Below, in pieces: positions 46,127 through 57,652 of a DNA stretch of 64,000 nucleotides. Position 1 is the first letter of the stretch. The number at the start of each line of letters is the position of its first letter. Origin of the DNA: Hemerocallis citrina. Its lineage: Eukaryota; Streptophyta; Magnoliopsida; Asparagales; Asphodelaceae. Below the pieces are notes generated by a model. It had not been told where the DNA came from. It made no database searches and worked only from the letters and a program-made list of their open reading frames with translations. Where the stretch lies: assembly GCA_017893485.1 (NCBI GenBank), contig JACEHZ010000198.1:124001-188000 (forward strand), written 5' to 3'. A program made the translations under genes and the position numbers.

Positions 46127-46299
46127 ATCTTCACACCTCAACCTAGACCCTACCCAGTTTTCAATGTCCTCCTCTAGTGTAAACTCATCCACTTAACCCA
46201 GTCTTAGGGTTTCTCTCCCCACAAACGATCTCTTCCAATCAAGGGGGGAAGAGAGATAGGATGGAGACGATGAAGAAGAAAGGAAAATGATCTAATTTA

Positions 46300-46349
<50 letters not shown>

Positions 46350-46386
46350 TGGTGGTGGTGGTGGGGTGTGTGGGGGGGGGGGGGGA
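46300..46386. repeat. (GT)n / (GGT)n / poly-G tract
   Basis: GT repeats run into GGT repeats and then into G runs of up to 13. Confidence 0.95.
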
Positions 46387-46544
46387 AGGGGGGTATTTTG
46401 GTCATTAGATAAATCATATATAACATAACATAAAAATTAAACTAAATAGAGCTGGGTTTGCGCAACAGGTTATTTGCTCAAAAATACTGTTAAAGAGGCA
46501 AACTGTTTTAAGTCCCAAACGTTAGGGGGGCATATTGATTTTAC

Positions 46545-46865
46545 CCAGAGAGAGACAGAGAGATAGAGAGAGAGAGAAGGGGGGATTTCGGAAAGAGGGA
46601 GGGGTATTCAAAATTAGGAAGGGGGGGATGTGTTTTGCGATGATAGATCTGGGCTTTGATTTTGGGGAGATTGAAGGAGAGCCACTTGATAGCTTTCTTT
46701 GTGTTTTATTATCGAGTGGCTCTCCTTCAATCTCCCCATAATCAGAGCCCAGATCTATCCTCACAAAATGCATTCCTCCCCCCCCCCCCCCCCCTCCAAT
46801 TTTGAATACCCCTCTCTCTCTTCCCGAAATTCCCCCTTCTCTCTCTCTCTCATCTATCCCGACCC
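46545..46865. repeat. Large inverted repeat from two Helitron 5' ends
   Basis: Arms of about 130 bp (46550-46688 and 46714-46860) pair nearly fully: GGAGAGCCACTT against AGTGGCTCTCC, AGATCTGGGC against GCCCAGATCT, and GAGAGAGAAGGGGG against CCCCTTCTCTCTC. The ~25-bp loop (GCTTTCTTTGTGTTTTATTA) is the complement of the 5' terminus of the Helitrons at 47920 and 48357, so one Helitron end was duplicated in inverted form. Confidence 0.85.
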
Positions 46866-47916
46866 CCCCCCCTCTATCTCTCTCTCATATACGACGGCGA
46901 TGCGAAGGCGATAGCAGGTGGAGTTCACCTAGTTCTTCCTCGAGTCGGGGGTGGGTGGAGCACAACCCCATGGATATATTAGCGAGCGTCAAGATGTGCA
47001 CTACCAAAGTGCTCGATAAGGCCACGGTGGAGGGCCACAACGTTGATGGGGGGTTGGGTATCACCAACCAGAGGGAGACGATCGTCATTTGGAGTAGGTC
47101 CACCGGCTTGCCGCTCTACAATGCCAACGATGATGGGGGGTTCCAGCACTATTTGCAGGTTTTACCCCCCTTTTTTTCTTTTTCTTTTTTTAAGGATTTT
47201 AGTGGCCATTGGATTATGGATAAGTTTGTTTGTTTGTTCTTGGATTCATCGATTTCTGGAAGAAGCGGAGAGATCGCTTCTACTTACAATTATTCATAAT
47301 AATATCCATAATTATTATGTGTCAAACCTAAATAAATGGGCAAAGAACTGAGGAAACTACTTTTTTTCCAATTATTTATTTGTCTGAGATTGCATTGCAT
47401 TTCATTGTTGTGGAGCATCCAAAGAGACTTTTTGACCTCAAACTCAAAAGGACTTTTCCAGAGTTTTTGATTTTTTTACTTTTTGTCCACCCGTGTTTTT
47501 TTAAAAGAAAACGAGTTTTTTTTGTTTGTAAATTGGTTATTGGAATCATGTGAAAAATATTCAAAAGAGCTATAGATTTCAAGGGATCACAAGGGGCACG
47601 TATTTTTAGGGGGTCCTAAGCCAACCCCTGGCTTCTAATTTCATATGATCCCTATGATTTTTTTTCTTCTCTCTGTAAAACCAACTTTTTACCTTACTCT
47701 TTGCTTACAGCCTCAGTTTTTTTGTGGGAAAGTCGTCTTTTTTTTAATAGAAGCGTATAGAAAATATACTAGCTTTCCTCATCTAATCATAATTTATGAG
47801 AGAGCTCAAAGCATGCCAGCTAGCAAAAAAAACATCTATATAAATCATCACATACTGTTTACATGATTTTTCATATGTTGCATCGTTTTGAAGACGTGCC
47901 GACGGGCACACCTAGT
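46714..47916 (+). mobile_element. Helitron-like element carrying the glycerol kinase fragment
   Basis: The 5' side is the right arm of the palindrome (starting just inside the normal Helitron terminus). The 3' side ends GACGTGCCGACGGGCACACC then CTAGT at 47912-47916. Bases 47161-47890 hold no gene I can recognise. The 5' terminus is damaged, so the unit is inferred. Confidence 0.6.
46914..47158 (+). pseudogene. Captured fragment of a glycerol kinase gene
   Basis: Glycerol kinase phosphorylates glycerol to glycerol 3-phosphate. The fragment reads QVEFT, a TAG where the family has Gln, then after a frameshift GWVEHNPMDILASVKMCTTK, VLDKATVEGHNVDGG, LGITNQRETIVIWSRSTGLP and LYN. A further frameshift leads to SSTICR followed directly by GT at 47159, the place of a splice donor. 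About three residues are missing after VDGG. Intron sequence after the donor indicates capture from genomic DNA, not from mRNA. It lies between a Helitron 5'-end palindrome and a Helitron 3' end (47916), the usual setting of gene capture by Helitrons. It cannot encode a working enzyme. Confidence 0.85.
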
Positions 47917-47919
47917 ATA

Positions 47920-48356
47920 TCTATATAATAAAACACAAAGAACGCTATCAAGTGGCTCTCCTTCAATCCCCCTAAAAATCAAAGGCCTAGATCTAACCTC
48001 ACAAAACATATTTTCCCCCCAAAAGTTTCCCCCCAAAATTCAAATTCAAATCTCCCACTCAAAACAACTCCTATATTTATTTAATTATTCTTTGTTCTCT
48101 CTCTCTCTCCTTCCCTCCTCTATTCAAAAAATTAAGAAAATAAAATAAATTTTAAAATTTTTAAAAATTAAAAAACTAAAAAAATTAAAAATTTAACTAC
48201 TTTAAAAATAATTCAAAAAAACCATATAATATGTTTTTTGCTCTATGTTTGCTACTTGAATTAATTTGCTAGACTTCCAAAACTATTTTATATGATCAAA
48301 CAAGATGCACCATGCCGAAGACGTGCCGTAGGCACGTGTCAACGGGCAAACCTAGT
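47920..48356 (+). mobile_element. Non-autonomous Helitron (437 bp)
   Basis: It starts TCTATATAATAAAACACAAA and ends with the hairpin CGTGCCGTAGGCACG, a short spacer and CTAGT (48352-48356). No coding sequence. Confidence 0.72.
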
Positions 48357-48882
48357 ATATAATAAAACACAAAGAAAGCTATCAAGTGGCTCTCCTTCAA
48401 TTCCCTCAAATCAAAGGCCCAAATCTAACCTCACAAAATACATCCCCCCCCCCCAACCCCACCCAAAAAAAACTCATTTATTTATTTAATTATTTCTCTC
48501 TCTCTCTCTCTCTCTCATTCTCTCTATCTCATTCTCTCCTTATTTACTCAGAAATTTAGATTTTCAGATTTCAGGTTTTGTAAATTTTTAGTTTTTTAGA
48601 TTTTTTTATTGTTCATGTTACATTGAAAATAGCAAATATCTATTCAATAGTTAAATTTCATCATTTTGCACCATCAAAGTTCTAATAAGTTGGATTTTAT
48701 ACCCTCATTTATAATTATTTTTCAACGTATACTAATGGAAACATGGACTTTTTTTACAACTAATTATTGTCATACTATTCAAACTTGAGCTACATAATTG
48801 TCGTTTTACTGTTTACAAGGATTTTCATATGCTGTATCGTTCCAAAAACGTGTTGTGGGCACGTGCCCAGGGAAAATCTAGT
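48357..48882 (+). mobile_element. Non-autonomous Helitron (about 526 bp), tandem to previous
   Basis: It begins with the same TATAATAAAACACAAAG and GGCTCTCCTTCAAT words as the preceding Helitron and ends ACGTGTTGTGGGCACGT, spacer, CTAGT (48878-48882). Interiors differ, so this is two related insertions joined head to tail. Confidence 0.68.
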
Positions 48883-49269
<387 letters not shown>

Positions 49270-50159
49270 AGTACCCCGTATTTTCAAATATTATTTTAAA
49301 GATTTGAAAATAAATTAAAATGATTTTCTGGATATTTAATAAATATTTCTGAAGGTTTATCTTTTTACACGTGCGAAACACGTGCAAATATTTTTGGTGT
49401 AAATATCCAATTTTATATTTTTAATAAGTTCTCGTACTTATTATGGAGTATATTCTAAAATTTAGGATTTTTCTGAGTAGAGAAACTATTTTTATAAATA
49501 TCTCGAAATAGAGGAGCTTTTATGTAAAAAGCCGTTTGGATCTGAAATAAATTATGAAAATTCGTTTTTACTGATTTTTGGGCTTTCCATGATCATCATT
49601 TAAATTGAAGTACATTTAAATTTTTATTATATTTCTTATTTTCTTGGTGATTGAAGAGGATATCTTGGATTCTTTGCAAAATAGGGGATTCTTCATTTTG
49701 CTTCGTGATATTCGCTTGATCTCTCCAACTATGTGAGAGATATTGTTTTGTTTTATTTGTTTTGTGTATTTGTAGGTGAATGACATTATTGTTTGTTATT
49801 TTGTTTGCTTTCTTTGATTTGTGTATGACGTATGAGAATGATATGAATGTTTAGATTGATTTGGATGTTAAATATGTAAGTTGGATGAATGAACATCTGG
49901 ATCTTATGATTACAAATTAGATTTTTGGTTATGAATTGTGGAGGAAATTCAGTATTGAGAAACCCTAATGGAAGAATTAGAATTTAGAACATGAGAATTC
50001 AAGTTTTGAGAAATTGGTTGATTTGTGGAATGTATCCAAACTGAGGATACTTTGAGATTGTCGTTTTTATCGGATTACAAATTATTTTAGTAAACAATGA
50101 TTTCTTTAGAAAACTCCAATTTTGATTATCATGTACAACCAAAACTAAGCAGTCTGTAG

Positions 50160-50560
50160 GCTGACAGTCGACTGGCAGACCTTTCAGTCGACCGGTACGA
50201 CCCAGCTGCTATGATCTTTAGTTTCCTTGAAAATCCGTTCTGGACAGTCGACTTAGACCCTTTTCCGTCGACTGGCACACTTAGAATTTATTTTTCAAAG
50301 TTATCGTAGATTTTTCTCTGGTAAGTCGACTTATGACTTTTATAAGTCAACTTATAACACTTAGAATATTTTCTTAAAGATTTCTGGAATTTCTCTCTCG
50401 TAAGTCGACTTATGACTTTTTAAGTCGACTTATAATCTCTTTTAAGTCGACTTATGACTTTTATAAGTCAACTTATAACACTTAGCTTATTTTCTTAAAA
50501 TCATGGAACTTTCTTTCTGGACAGTAGACTTATGCTTTCTTTAGTCGACTGGTACTGATG
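50160..50560 (+). repeat. GTCGAC-centred repeats in solo LTR B
   Basis: Variants of AAGTCGACTTAT recur at about 50166-50550, several forming AAGTCGACTT palindromes. Confidence 0.75.
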
Positions 50561-50919
50561 TATTTTTATATTTATGAAGGTTCTTTCAAATGATTAATTC
50601 TTCAAATGTTTTAAGCTATACTTTATCTTCTATTAAACATATGATTTCAAGATGCTAAGTTGAGCAGTTTCAGATGTGAGTTTGGTTAAGATATTTGAGT
50701 TGAGTCTCTAGAGCATGTGTGTGACCCTAGCATACCGGTGTTGAGTTCTTTTGTTGAGGCCTGTTGAGGCATTTCAGTCGTTCAGTTTTGAGTTAAGTCC
50801 GGTAGGGTACACAAACTCTAGGAGATTCGTTGAGTAATTAAGTAACCCAAAAATAATAAGGACAGGCACTAGTGGTGATATGATGAACGGGAACATGGGT
50901 CAAGTACCTCAGTATGGCT

Positions 50920-51200
50920 TTCGGTGTGGGATTTAATCTCCGGAATTATCAAAGTAACTTACTTGCGGTGTGGGATCTATCTCCGGAATTATCCAGGTAA
51001 ATTACCTGCGGTGTGAGATATATCTCCGAAATTATCCAGGTAATTACTTGCGGTGTGAGATTGATCTCCGGAATTATCGGGGTCGAGGCGACGCACATGT
51101 GGTATTCATGTGATGATGTGTCAATGTTTCGGTGTGGGATGATCTCCGAAATTATCCAGGTAAATTACCTGAGATGTGGGATCTATCTCCAAAATTATCG
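50920..51200 (+). repeat. ~48-bp tandem repeats in solo LTR B
   Basis: Six imperfect units contain GCGGTGTG(G/A)GAT and ATCTCCG(G/A)AATTATC. The fifth unit is interrupted by unrelated bases near 51090-51120. Confidence 0.8.
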
Positions 51201-51934
51201 GGGCATGGACTAACACTCACAATTTATCTTTATCTCGTAGTAATCATCGTGTTAGGATTAGTTGCATAGCGGGGGATTGAACTCTATGAAGTGGAGACGT
51301 TAAGGGCTTGCACCGAACTTATGTAGAGTGGGATGCATAGACTTCGACAAGTACGCATTAGAAAGTCCGCATATAGAATTTGTGTTTTCTTGACTTGGTT
51401 TTATGCATGTGGTTTTCCTGTTTTCTACACTTGACACTTGGTTTAGTATCACTTGTTGTTTACATTTCTTGCTACTTCATATTTTATGTATTTTGGTTCA
51501 CTACATGTTGCTTGAGAATCCTTGCTTAATGATTATTTATGTTGTTTGTTTGTTCTTATATCACTCACACCATTTATGGCTGACCCCTTTAGTTTTGGGG
51601 GTTAGGGATCATCTCTAGCCTCATGTGTTGCAGGTTGTTGCTTAGAGTTTGGAGGTGTGGATGCTTGAGTTAGTTTTTAGATAAATTGATTTAATAGAGT
51701 TTTGTGTAAATTTGTAAAGCAGTGTTGTAAAAAGACTGTGTTGTGAATAAAAGAAAATTATGATTTGAGATGTTTTAAATTCCGCTGTGCTATGTAAAAA
51801 AAATTTGTAATAAAAGTTGAAAATTTTAGTGGAGTTGGTTGTGTTTAATGTTACATTGAAGTGGATGCTGGGATTGTGCCACGTATTTTCTAAGATATCA
51901 TATTAGAAATTCGGGGCGCTACATATATATATAT

Positions 51935-52510
51935 GAGGAATGCTCCATTGAAAACGGGTCTAGTTTTCACGGGTTGGAAAATACCAATCTGAGCCATTGG
52001 ATCGCTCATGATCGTGATCAGCGGCTCAGATCGAGCTCCTCATAACCCGTTTCAATTGATCAGCGGAGGGTTATTTTGGGAATTTCGTCTCAAATAACTC
52101 TTTGCTGAACAGATTCTAAAAAAATTGATATAACCTAGGCCGTTGGTTATAAAAATTTGAATTATAGGCCGTTGTTTGGAACAACGGCCTTGTTCTAAAT
52201 TTTTATAACCTAGGCCGTTGTTCTAAATTTTTATAACCTAGGCCGTTGTTCCAAACAACGGCCTATAATTCAAATTTTTATAACCTAGGCCGTTGTTCCA
52301 AACAACGGCCTAGGTTATATTCATTTTATCAGAGCGAATCAGGCGAAGAGTTATTTGGGACGAAATTCCCAAAATAACCCTCCGCCACTTAAGTGATATA
52401 GGGTGATGGGCGGAGGCGATCTGAGCCGCTGATCACGATCAAAAGTGATCCAACGGCTCAGATTGGTGTTTTCCAATCCGTGAAAACAACCCGTTTTCAA
52501 TGGAGCATTC

Positions 52511-52513
<3 letters not shown>
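51935..52513. mobile_element. Fold-back element F3
   Basis: About 100-bp inverted ends (GGAATGCTCCATTGAAAACG and complement) enclose palindromes of TAGGCCGTTGTTCCAAACAACGGCCTA type at 52140-52310; the whole unit is self-complementary. It lies in a TA tract, so a target duplication cannot be proved. The subterminal AGCCATTGGATC / GATCCAA(C/T)GGCT words resemble the end of MULE 2 next to it. Confidence 0.85.

Positions 52514-52574
<61 letters not shown>
52514..52574. repeat. (TA)n microsatellite
   Basis: About 30 TA units between F3 and MULE 2. Confidence 0.97.
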
Positions 52575-52576
<2 letters not shown>

Positions 52577-53263
52577 TTTCTTCCCTTGCAATTGGGTCTG
52601 TTTGCACAGACCCATTGCAAACAGCCATCTTAGCCATTGGATCGATCAAGATCAGATCCAATGGCTGTGCTGAGATTCACCCCACCCAAATCCCCCCCCC
52701 CCATCTCACTTAAGTTGCGAGGGGTATAATGGGTATTTCACCACATTATATCCCTTCAACTCTTAACTCTCTCTCACAATTTCTCTTTCTCTCGTTTTCG
52801 GATCAGTTTTTTTTTGCAAAAAATTAACCTAGCCCATCGTTGCCAACGATGGCCTAAGTTTTAAAAAATGCAAAAATTTAACTTAAGCCGTTGTTGCCAA
52901 CGACGGCCTAGGTTAATTTTTATTTATTTTTAATTTAGGCCTCTTCTCTCTCTCCCCCGATCTATTTTCTCACTCTCACTCTTTTTTCCTACTTTATCTC
53001 TCAACCCAAACCCAAACCCTACTCTCTCTTTCTCACTCCAGCGCTTCCTCCTTCACCTCACTCACTCTCTCTCCTCCCTCTTTCTTTCTTCGTTAGGAAC
53101 TCCTGAAACCTTAAAAATCTAACCCTAACTATCTCCCAAACCCTCAACCCCAACCACCTACTATTGTTGTTAGCTCCTCCAACCTCACACTCTCTCACAC
53201 TCCCAATCTTTCCTTCAATCTTCGAAAGCCCTCCTACTCCAATCTTCAAAAGCAAAATTTGAA
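52575..53263 (+). repeat. Left terminal region and leader of MULE 2
   Basis: It contains inverted TTAGCCATTGGATC / GATCCAATGGCT, two palindromes (CATCGTTGCCAACGATG 52833, CCGTTGTTGCCAACGACGG 52888) and a CT-rich leader with AACCCTA words, parallel in layout to 19051-19735. It probably served as promoter and first exon of the transposase gene. Confidence 0.6.
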
Positions 53264-56200
53264 TGTCACGCGCCGCTTCCCAAAAACACGGAATACGAGC
53301 ACGTGACGAAGCCCAGCGAATGATTTTAACATCATCCATAAGCTGTAGGATCGACTCAGCATCACAACAAGAATATGACGAATATCCACAACCACGCATG
53401 CATAAATAATTTATTAAGCAACGGAAAACAATTGAAACACAATAATAATATCCAAATAGTTTTCAAGTCTGGATCAAAGATAAAACTTAGGAACATAAGC
53501 CCGTTACAAGTTTTAAGTAGCAAGAAAATAAATAACACAAAGAAAACAAATATTTAAGCATGTCCTTTATCCAATTGAAGCCTAAAATCTCTGCTCACCA
53601 ATTCTAGCAGGCAACACGTCTCCAAAGTATGTTTATAAAAGAATAAAAGAAGAAAATAAAGAAAACAAGAGAAATGCCCTTAGTGCAAGTTAGGGCCACA
53701 AATAGTAAAATAAGTACAAGAAACATGGAATAAGATTTGGAATCAAGAATGTAATAGGGATGCAACAAGTAGTGGGGATTCAAAAAACTAGCTAGCAAGA
53801 AGGACAACTCAAGTGATCAGGTTGAGTAACAAATACTAATAGTAGAGTAAGTGGCAAGTGAACATGTAAGGGTATCCAACATCAAGTGAAAAGTATCAAG
53901 CACAAGTGTCAAGTAACAAGTCTCAAGTCTAGTATCAAGTTGTCAAGTACAAGTATCAAGTCTCATGTATCATGTAGTCAAGTATCAAGAAAGCATATAT
54001 CAAGTTCAAGTTTCATGTATCAAGTCTTGTGATTATTACTATCTAGGTAGCACTTCATGTGTCATCCTTTTATCACATGGTTGCTACAGTCACTGCAATT
54101 TTGTTTAGGCCTGGTAATGGAGTTTATAGGGCAGTGTACTCATGTATCAAGTATCAAGCAAGTCATGCTCATGAATCGGATAATCATATAACTAGTTCAT
54201 GTGTCAAGTCATAACAAGACAAGTCATGAATTATATATATACTAGTTCATAAATCAATAATATACTAGTCCATGAATCGATTTATAATATACTAGTTCAT
54301 GAGACATGTATCAAGTGGGAAACACGGGCCCCTTCCGAGTTACTTACCTATATTGTCCACTACTATGGTCTTTCCCTTAACCACGGCTTATTATTTATTA
54401 TTATCATCAAGCAAGCATGAAAGTGCACGAAACGAGTCAAGTAAACATAATCATGTACATGGAACAAGTCTAGGCTAGGTAGGGTACATGTTCGAGGGTT
54501 AAAATAAATCAAAGTATCAAGAACAACGAAAATCTCAAATCTGGACAGCATGAGGTTGCTGCACCAAAACTGCGATTCCCGTTGCTACAAGATAGCAAAT
54601 GTGGATTCGTCAGAAGTTATAGAAACTAGACTCCTGCCCGGTTTCAATGCATATAATTAAGGTACATGAAAGTTGTGGTAACATGTGTCAAAACAGCAAA
54701 CTATACAGCTTTTGTGTTCAGCCAGAATTTGTGAATCTGAGTTTATACATGTGAATCATGGTTGAAACATTACTAATTAATTCTGAGAAAATTAGGGATG
54801 TTCTCTAGGGTGTCCATTAACATCATGAAAATTTTCAAGTCAATTACTTACTGGTAGCATAGTTAAAATAATTTGTAAACTAAAGAGGTGCAGCAGTTTT
54901 TGTGAATCTGCGACTACCGACACAGCAGCAGTAAAACTATGATATCTCCTAGACCGTAACTTGGAATTCGAAAATTTTGGATGCTATCGATAATTAGACA
55001 TTTAGATCTATATTTCATATTTAGGACTGAAGTTCAGATTTTGATTTTAAAGGGATCAAAACAGCAAGTAAAGTCCAGAACAGCAGCAAGTGTGGATGTC
55101 TTTCATATACAAGTTGCATGATAATTGGTTATTATGAGTCTAGATTAATGTGTGACGCAAATACGGATGTAGTGATTATCAAATCAGCAAGTCACATGTA
55201 TTTCTCAACTCTAAGGAATGTAAAATTGACACAACACATCACACCTCATATGTCCACAAGTCAAGGGGTTCATATTCAAGTAATTAGGAGATAAAGGGTC
55301 CAACTAGTTTTGTAAATATGTCAACGAAAGGGTTGTGACTCTTAAGATTAAGGAATTGATGAGGATTAATATTTGATCAACAACGACGAGTCAAGGAGGA
55401 GTCACAACTACTATCTATTTGCAGTATTTTTCAAATTAAACGCTTGTACTAGAACAAAAATTTGTATAAAATGAATACTTGCCTGAATGACGGTGAATCC
55501 GACCATGAACAAATACAGAATGAGAATCCCGAGAGGCGAGGTGCGAACACGGACAACGCACACATGTGCGAACTACGTGCGAAAACCCACACAACAATTA
55601 GATCTGATCTGATCTGAAGGAGATCGGATCTTGATGAGATCCGACGGCTCAGATCAAACCAACACCTTTCTTCTTCTTCCCTCCTTCACAGTAACAGAGA
55701 GAGAGAGAGGGGACTGCGGCATCGGCGGTGGTGGGTTGACGGCACAGGCGGCAACGACGTCGAGAGGGAGGACCGCGCAGGAAGGCGAAGGCGGTGACGG
55801 GGCGGCGCGCGTCGAGGGGATGACGGCGGCAAGGTGCTTTGTTCTTGGGTTCGAAATAGAGTGAGGAGAGCGGGGAAAACTTCGGGGATGTTTCGGTTGA
55901 TGGTGGTGGTCGGAGCGGAGGGCGAGGGTGATGAGGAGATGGTGTCGGTGATGGGGGTGGCGACTGGCGATGGGGGTGACGAAGTATTGGAGGTGACAGC
56001 AGTGCAAATGGGTTAGGGAGATGAAGGTGAGGAAGACAGTGGGTTCGGGGATGAAGGATTGACGAGGGGAGTGGCTAGAAGGTGGTCGGAGGGTGATGAC
56101 GAGGCGGTGGTGGGTAGAGATCGAAGGCGAAGGCGATGTGGATTGGGTTTTCGATTTGAGCGGAGGAAGAAGACGGAATGGGGGAAAGATGGTAGGCGGC

Positions 56201-56584
56201 TGAGAGAGTAATTAGGGTAGTACAGTATTAGGGGGTTAGGGTTAGGGTTAAGTGTGTTTAGGGTTATATAGGAGGGTTTTGGGTTAATGGGTATTTGGGT
56301 AGCGGGTTTGAGTGGGATCCAACCAGTGATTGATCCAAAATTCATTAAAAATGGGGGAAAAGAGATAGATGAGATGAAACAGTCCATTTCTTCAGGAAGA
56401 ACGACACAAAGGAGCAGAATTGAACAATACAGTTGAAATACATATTGGCACCAAAATTGAGTTGAAGCAAAAGAAAAGATTTTTATTAGATCTGGAAATA
56501 AGAATACATGATCTCAAATTGATAAAAGAATACAATAAAATAAAATACAACAGAAAAATACAGATACGAAAAATAGGAGTTACA
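53264..56584 (-). mobile_element. Solo LTR D, minus orientation (3321 bp)
   Basis: Reading minus it starts TGTAACTCC (56584) and ends GCGCGTGACA (53264). The 5-bp words TTGAA at 53259-53263 and 56585-56589 are the target duplication. It contains CAAGTATCAAGT-type tandem repeats (53880-54330), the mark of this LTR class. Open frames within it (for example 55654-56007, 56013-56387) show no domain I recognise. Removing it rejoins MULE 2 leader sequence. Confidence 0.75.
53880..54330 (-). repeat. CAAGTATCAAGT short tandem repeats
   Basis: Irregular 8-14 bp units (AAGTATCAAG, AAGTCTCA, TCATGTATCA) run across about 450 bp inside solo LTR D. Confidence 0.8.
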
Positions 56585-56879
56585 TTGAATTTGAAACCCT
56601 AGTTCGGTGATTAAATCTGAACACATCGTCGAAAACACTTACATTGGGGAAAATGCTCAATTATGCAAGGTAATTACTAAATCCTCGTTTCGTAGTTGTA
56701 TTTATGCTGTTTTTTATGTTTTGTAATTACTTGAATTGATTATTGTGATGCATAATTATATAGATGTAGTAGTTTGTATGTAGGTTTTTGGAAGATTGTA
56801 GATGTAGTAGTTATTGCTCGCTCAAATTGTATATGTAGTCGTAGTTTCTATAGTTTGATATTAGTGAAATGGCATAAAA

Positions 56880-57480
56880 AATTTAAAAAAACTTCGCGAG
56901 TAGGTCGGAATCATGACACGCAAACTAACACAACTTCTAGGAGTGTGTTTCGACTCACGGTTTGTAAGATACAGCCGTGTATCACTTTTGGTCAAGAAAA
57001 ACCACAATAAAGTGATACACGGCCGTATCTTGCAAACTGTAAAAGGAAACTCACCTCTAGAAGTTGTGTTGGCTTGTGTGTGATGATTTTGACCTACTCA
57101 CAAAGTTTCAAAATTTTTGGATGTCGTTTGTGGGTTTTCGCATGTATCCCAAATAACAACAATTATAACTTCAAACAATATGAGTACGGTTACGTGAGAA
57201 AACCCCACCAACGGAAATGAAAAATTTCGAAACTTTGCGAGTAGGTTGGACTCACCCCATAGACAACGCGACTTGTAGAAGTGTGTTTCGACTCACAGTT
57301 TGGTATATACGGTCGTGTATCGCTTTCCATTCTTATTCGTGAATAAAAACGATACATTACCGTATCTCGCAAATCGTGAATCGAAACTCACTTCTACAAG
57401 TTAGGTTGGCTTGTGTGTGGTGAGTCCGACTTACTTGCAAAGTTTCATAATTTTTGGATGTCGTTTGTACAGTTTTTATA
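56880..57480 (+). repeat. Two ~340-bp-type hairpin units in MULE 2
   Basis: Hairpins at about 56945-57055 and 57285-57400 carry the same GAGATACGGCCGTGTATC-like arms as the MULE 1 arrays (here AAGATACAGCCGTGTATCAC and its partner). Only two units remain against about five per side in MULE 1. Confidence 0.85.
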
Positions 57481-57652
57481 TGTTTTCGTAACAACAACTT
57501 AAATAACTAATTTTACATATTTTGAGTAATTACCTCGCAATATTTTGGAAATGTTGGTTGTCATTTATGTATCTTATTGCATATCTATATATATACAAAT
57601 AGTGTGATTCGGTTTAAATGATTAGTGTATTGATTTTTTTTTAATGTTAGAT

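Larger units (their letters stand above)
45820..46550. mobile_element. MITE-like region with low-complexity arms
   Basis: GACCAAATAACC...CAAACCCAGCT near 45820-45850 is matched inverted by AGCTGGGTTTG...GGTTATTTGCTC at 46450-46480. CCAAACGTTAGGGGGGCATA at 46516-46535 resembles the inner TIR of the MULE at 38848, so two elements may be nested. It includes C14 (45889-45902), (CA)n, (CT)n, (GT)n and G-runs. Borders are uncertain. Confidence 0.45.

Noticed and set aside
53058..53399. 113-codon minus-strand frame
   Set aside because: It spans the border between MULE 2 leader and solo LTR D and shows no domain.
55631..56387. Frames on both strands, one rich in His/Pro/Ser
   Set aside because: They are GC-rich LTR D sequence overlapping on opposite strands with no recognisable motif; a captured fragment cannot be excluded but is unsupported.
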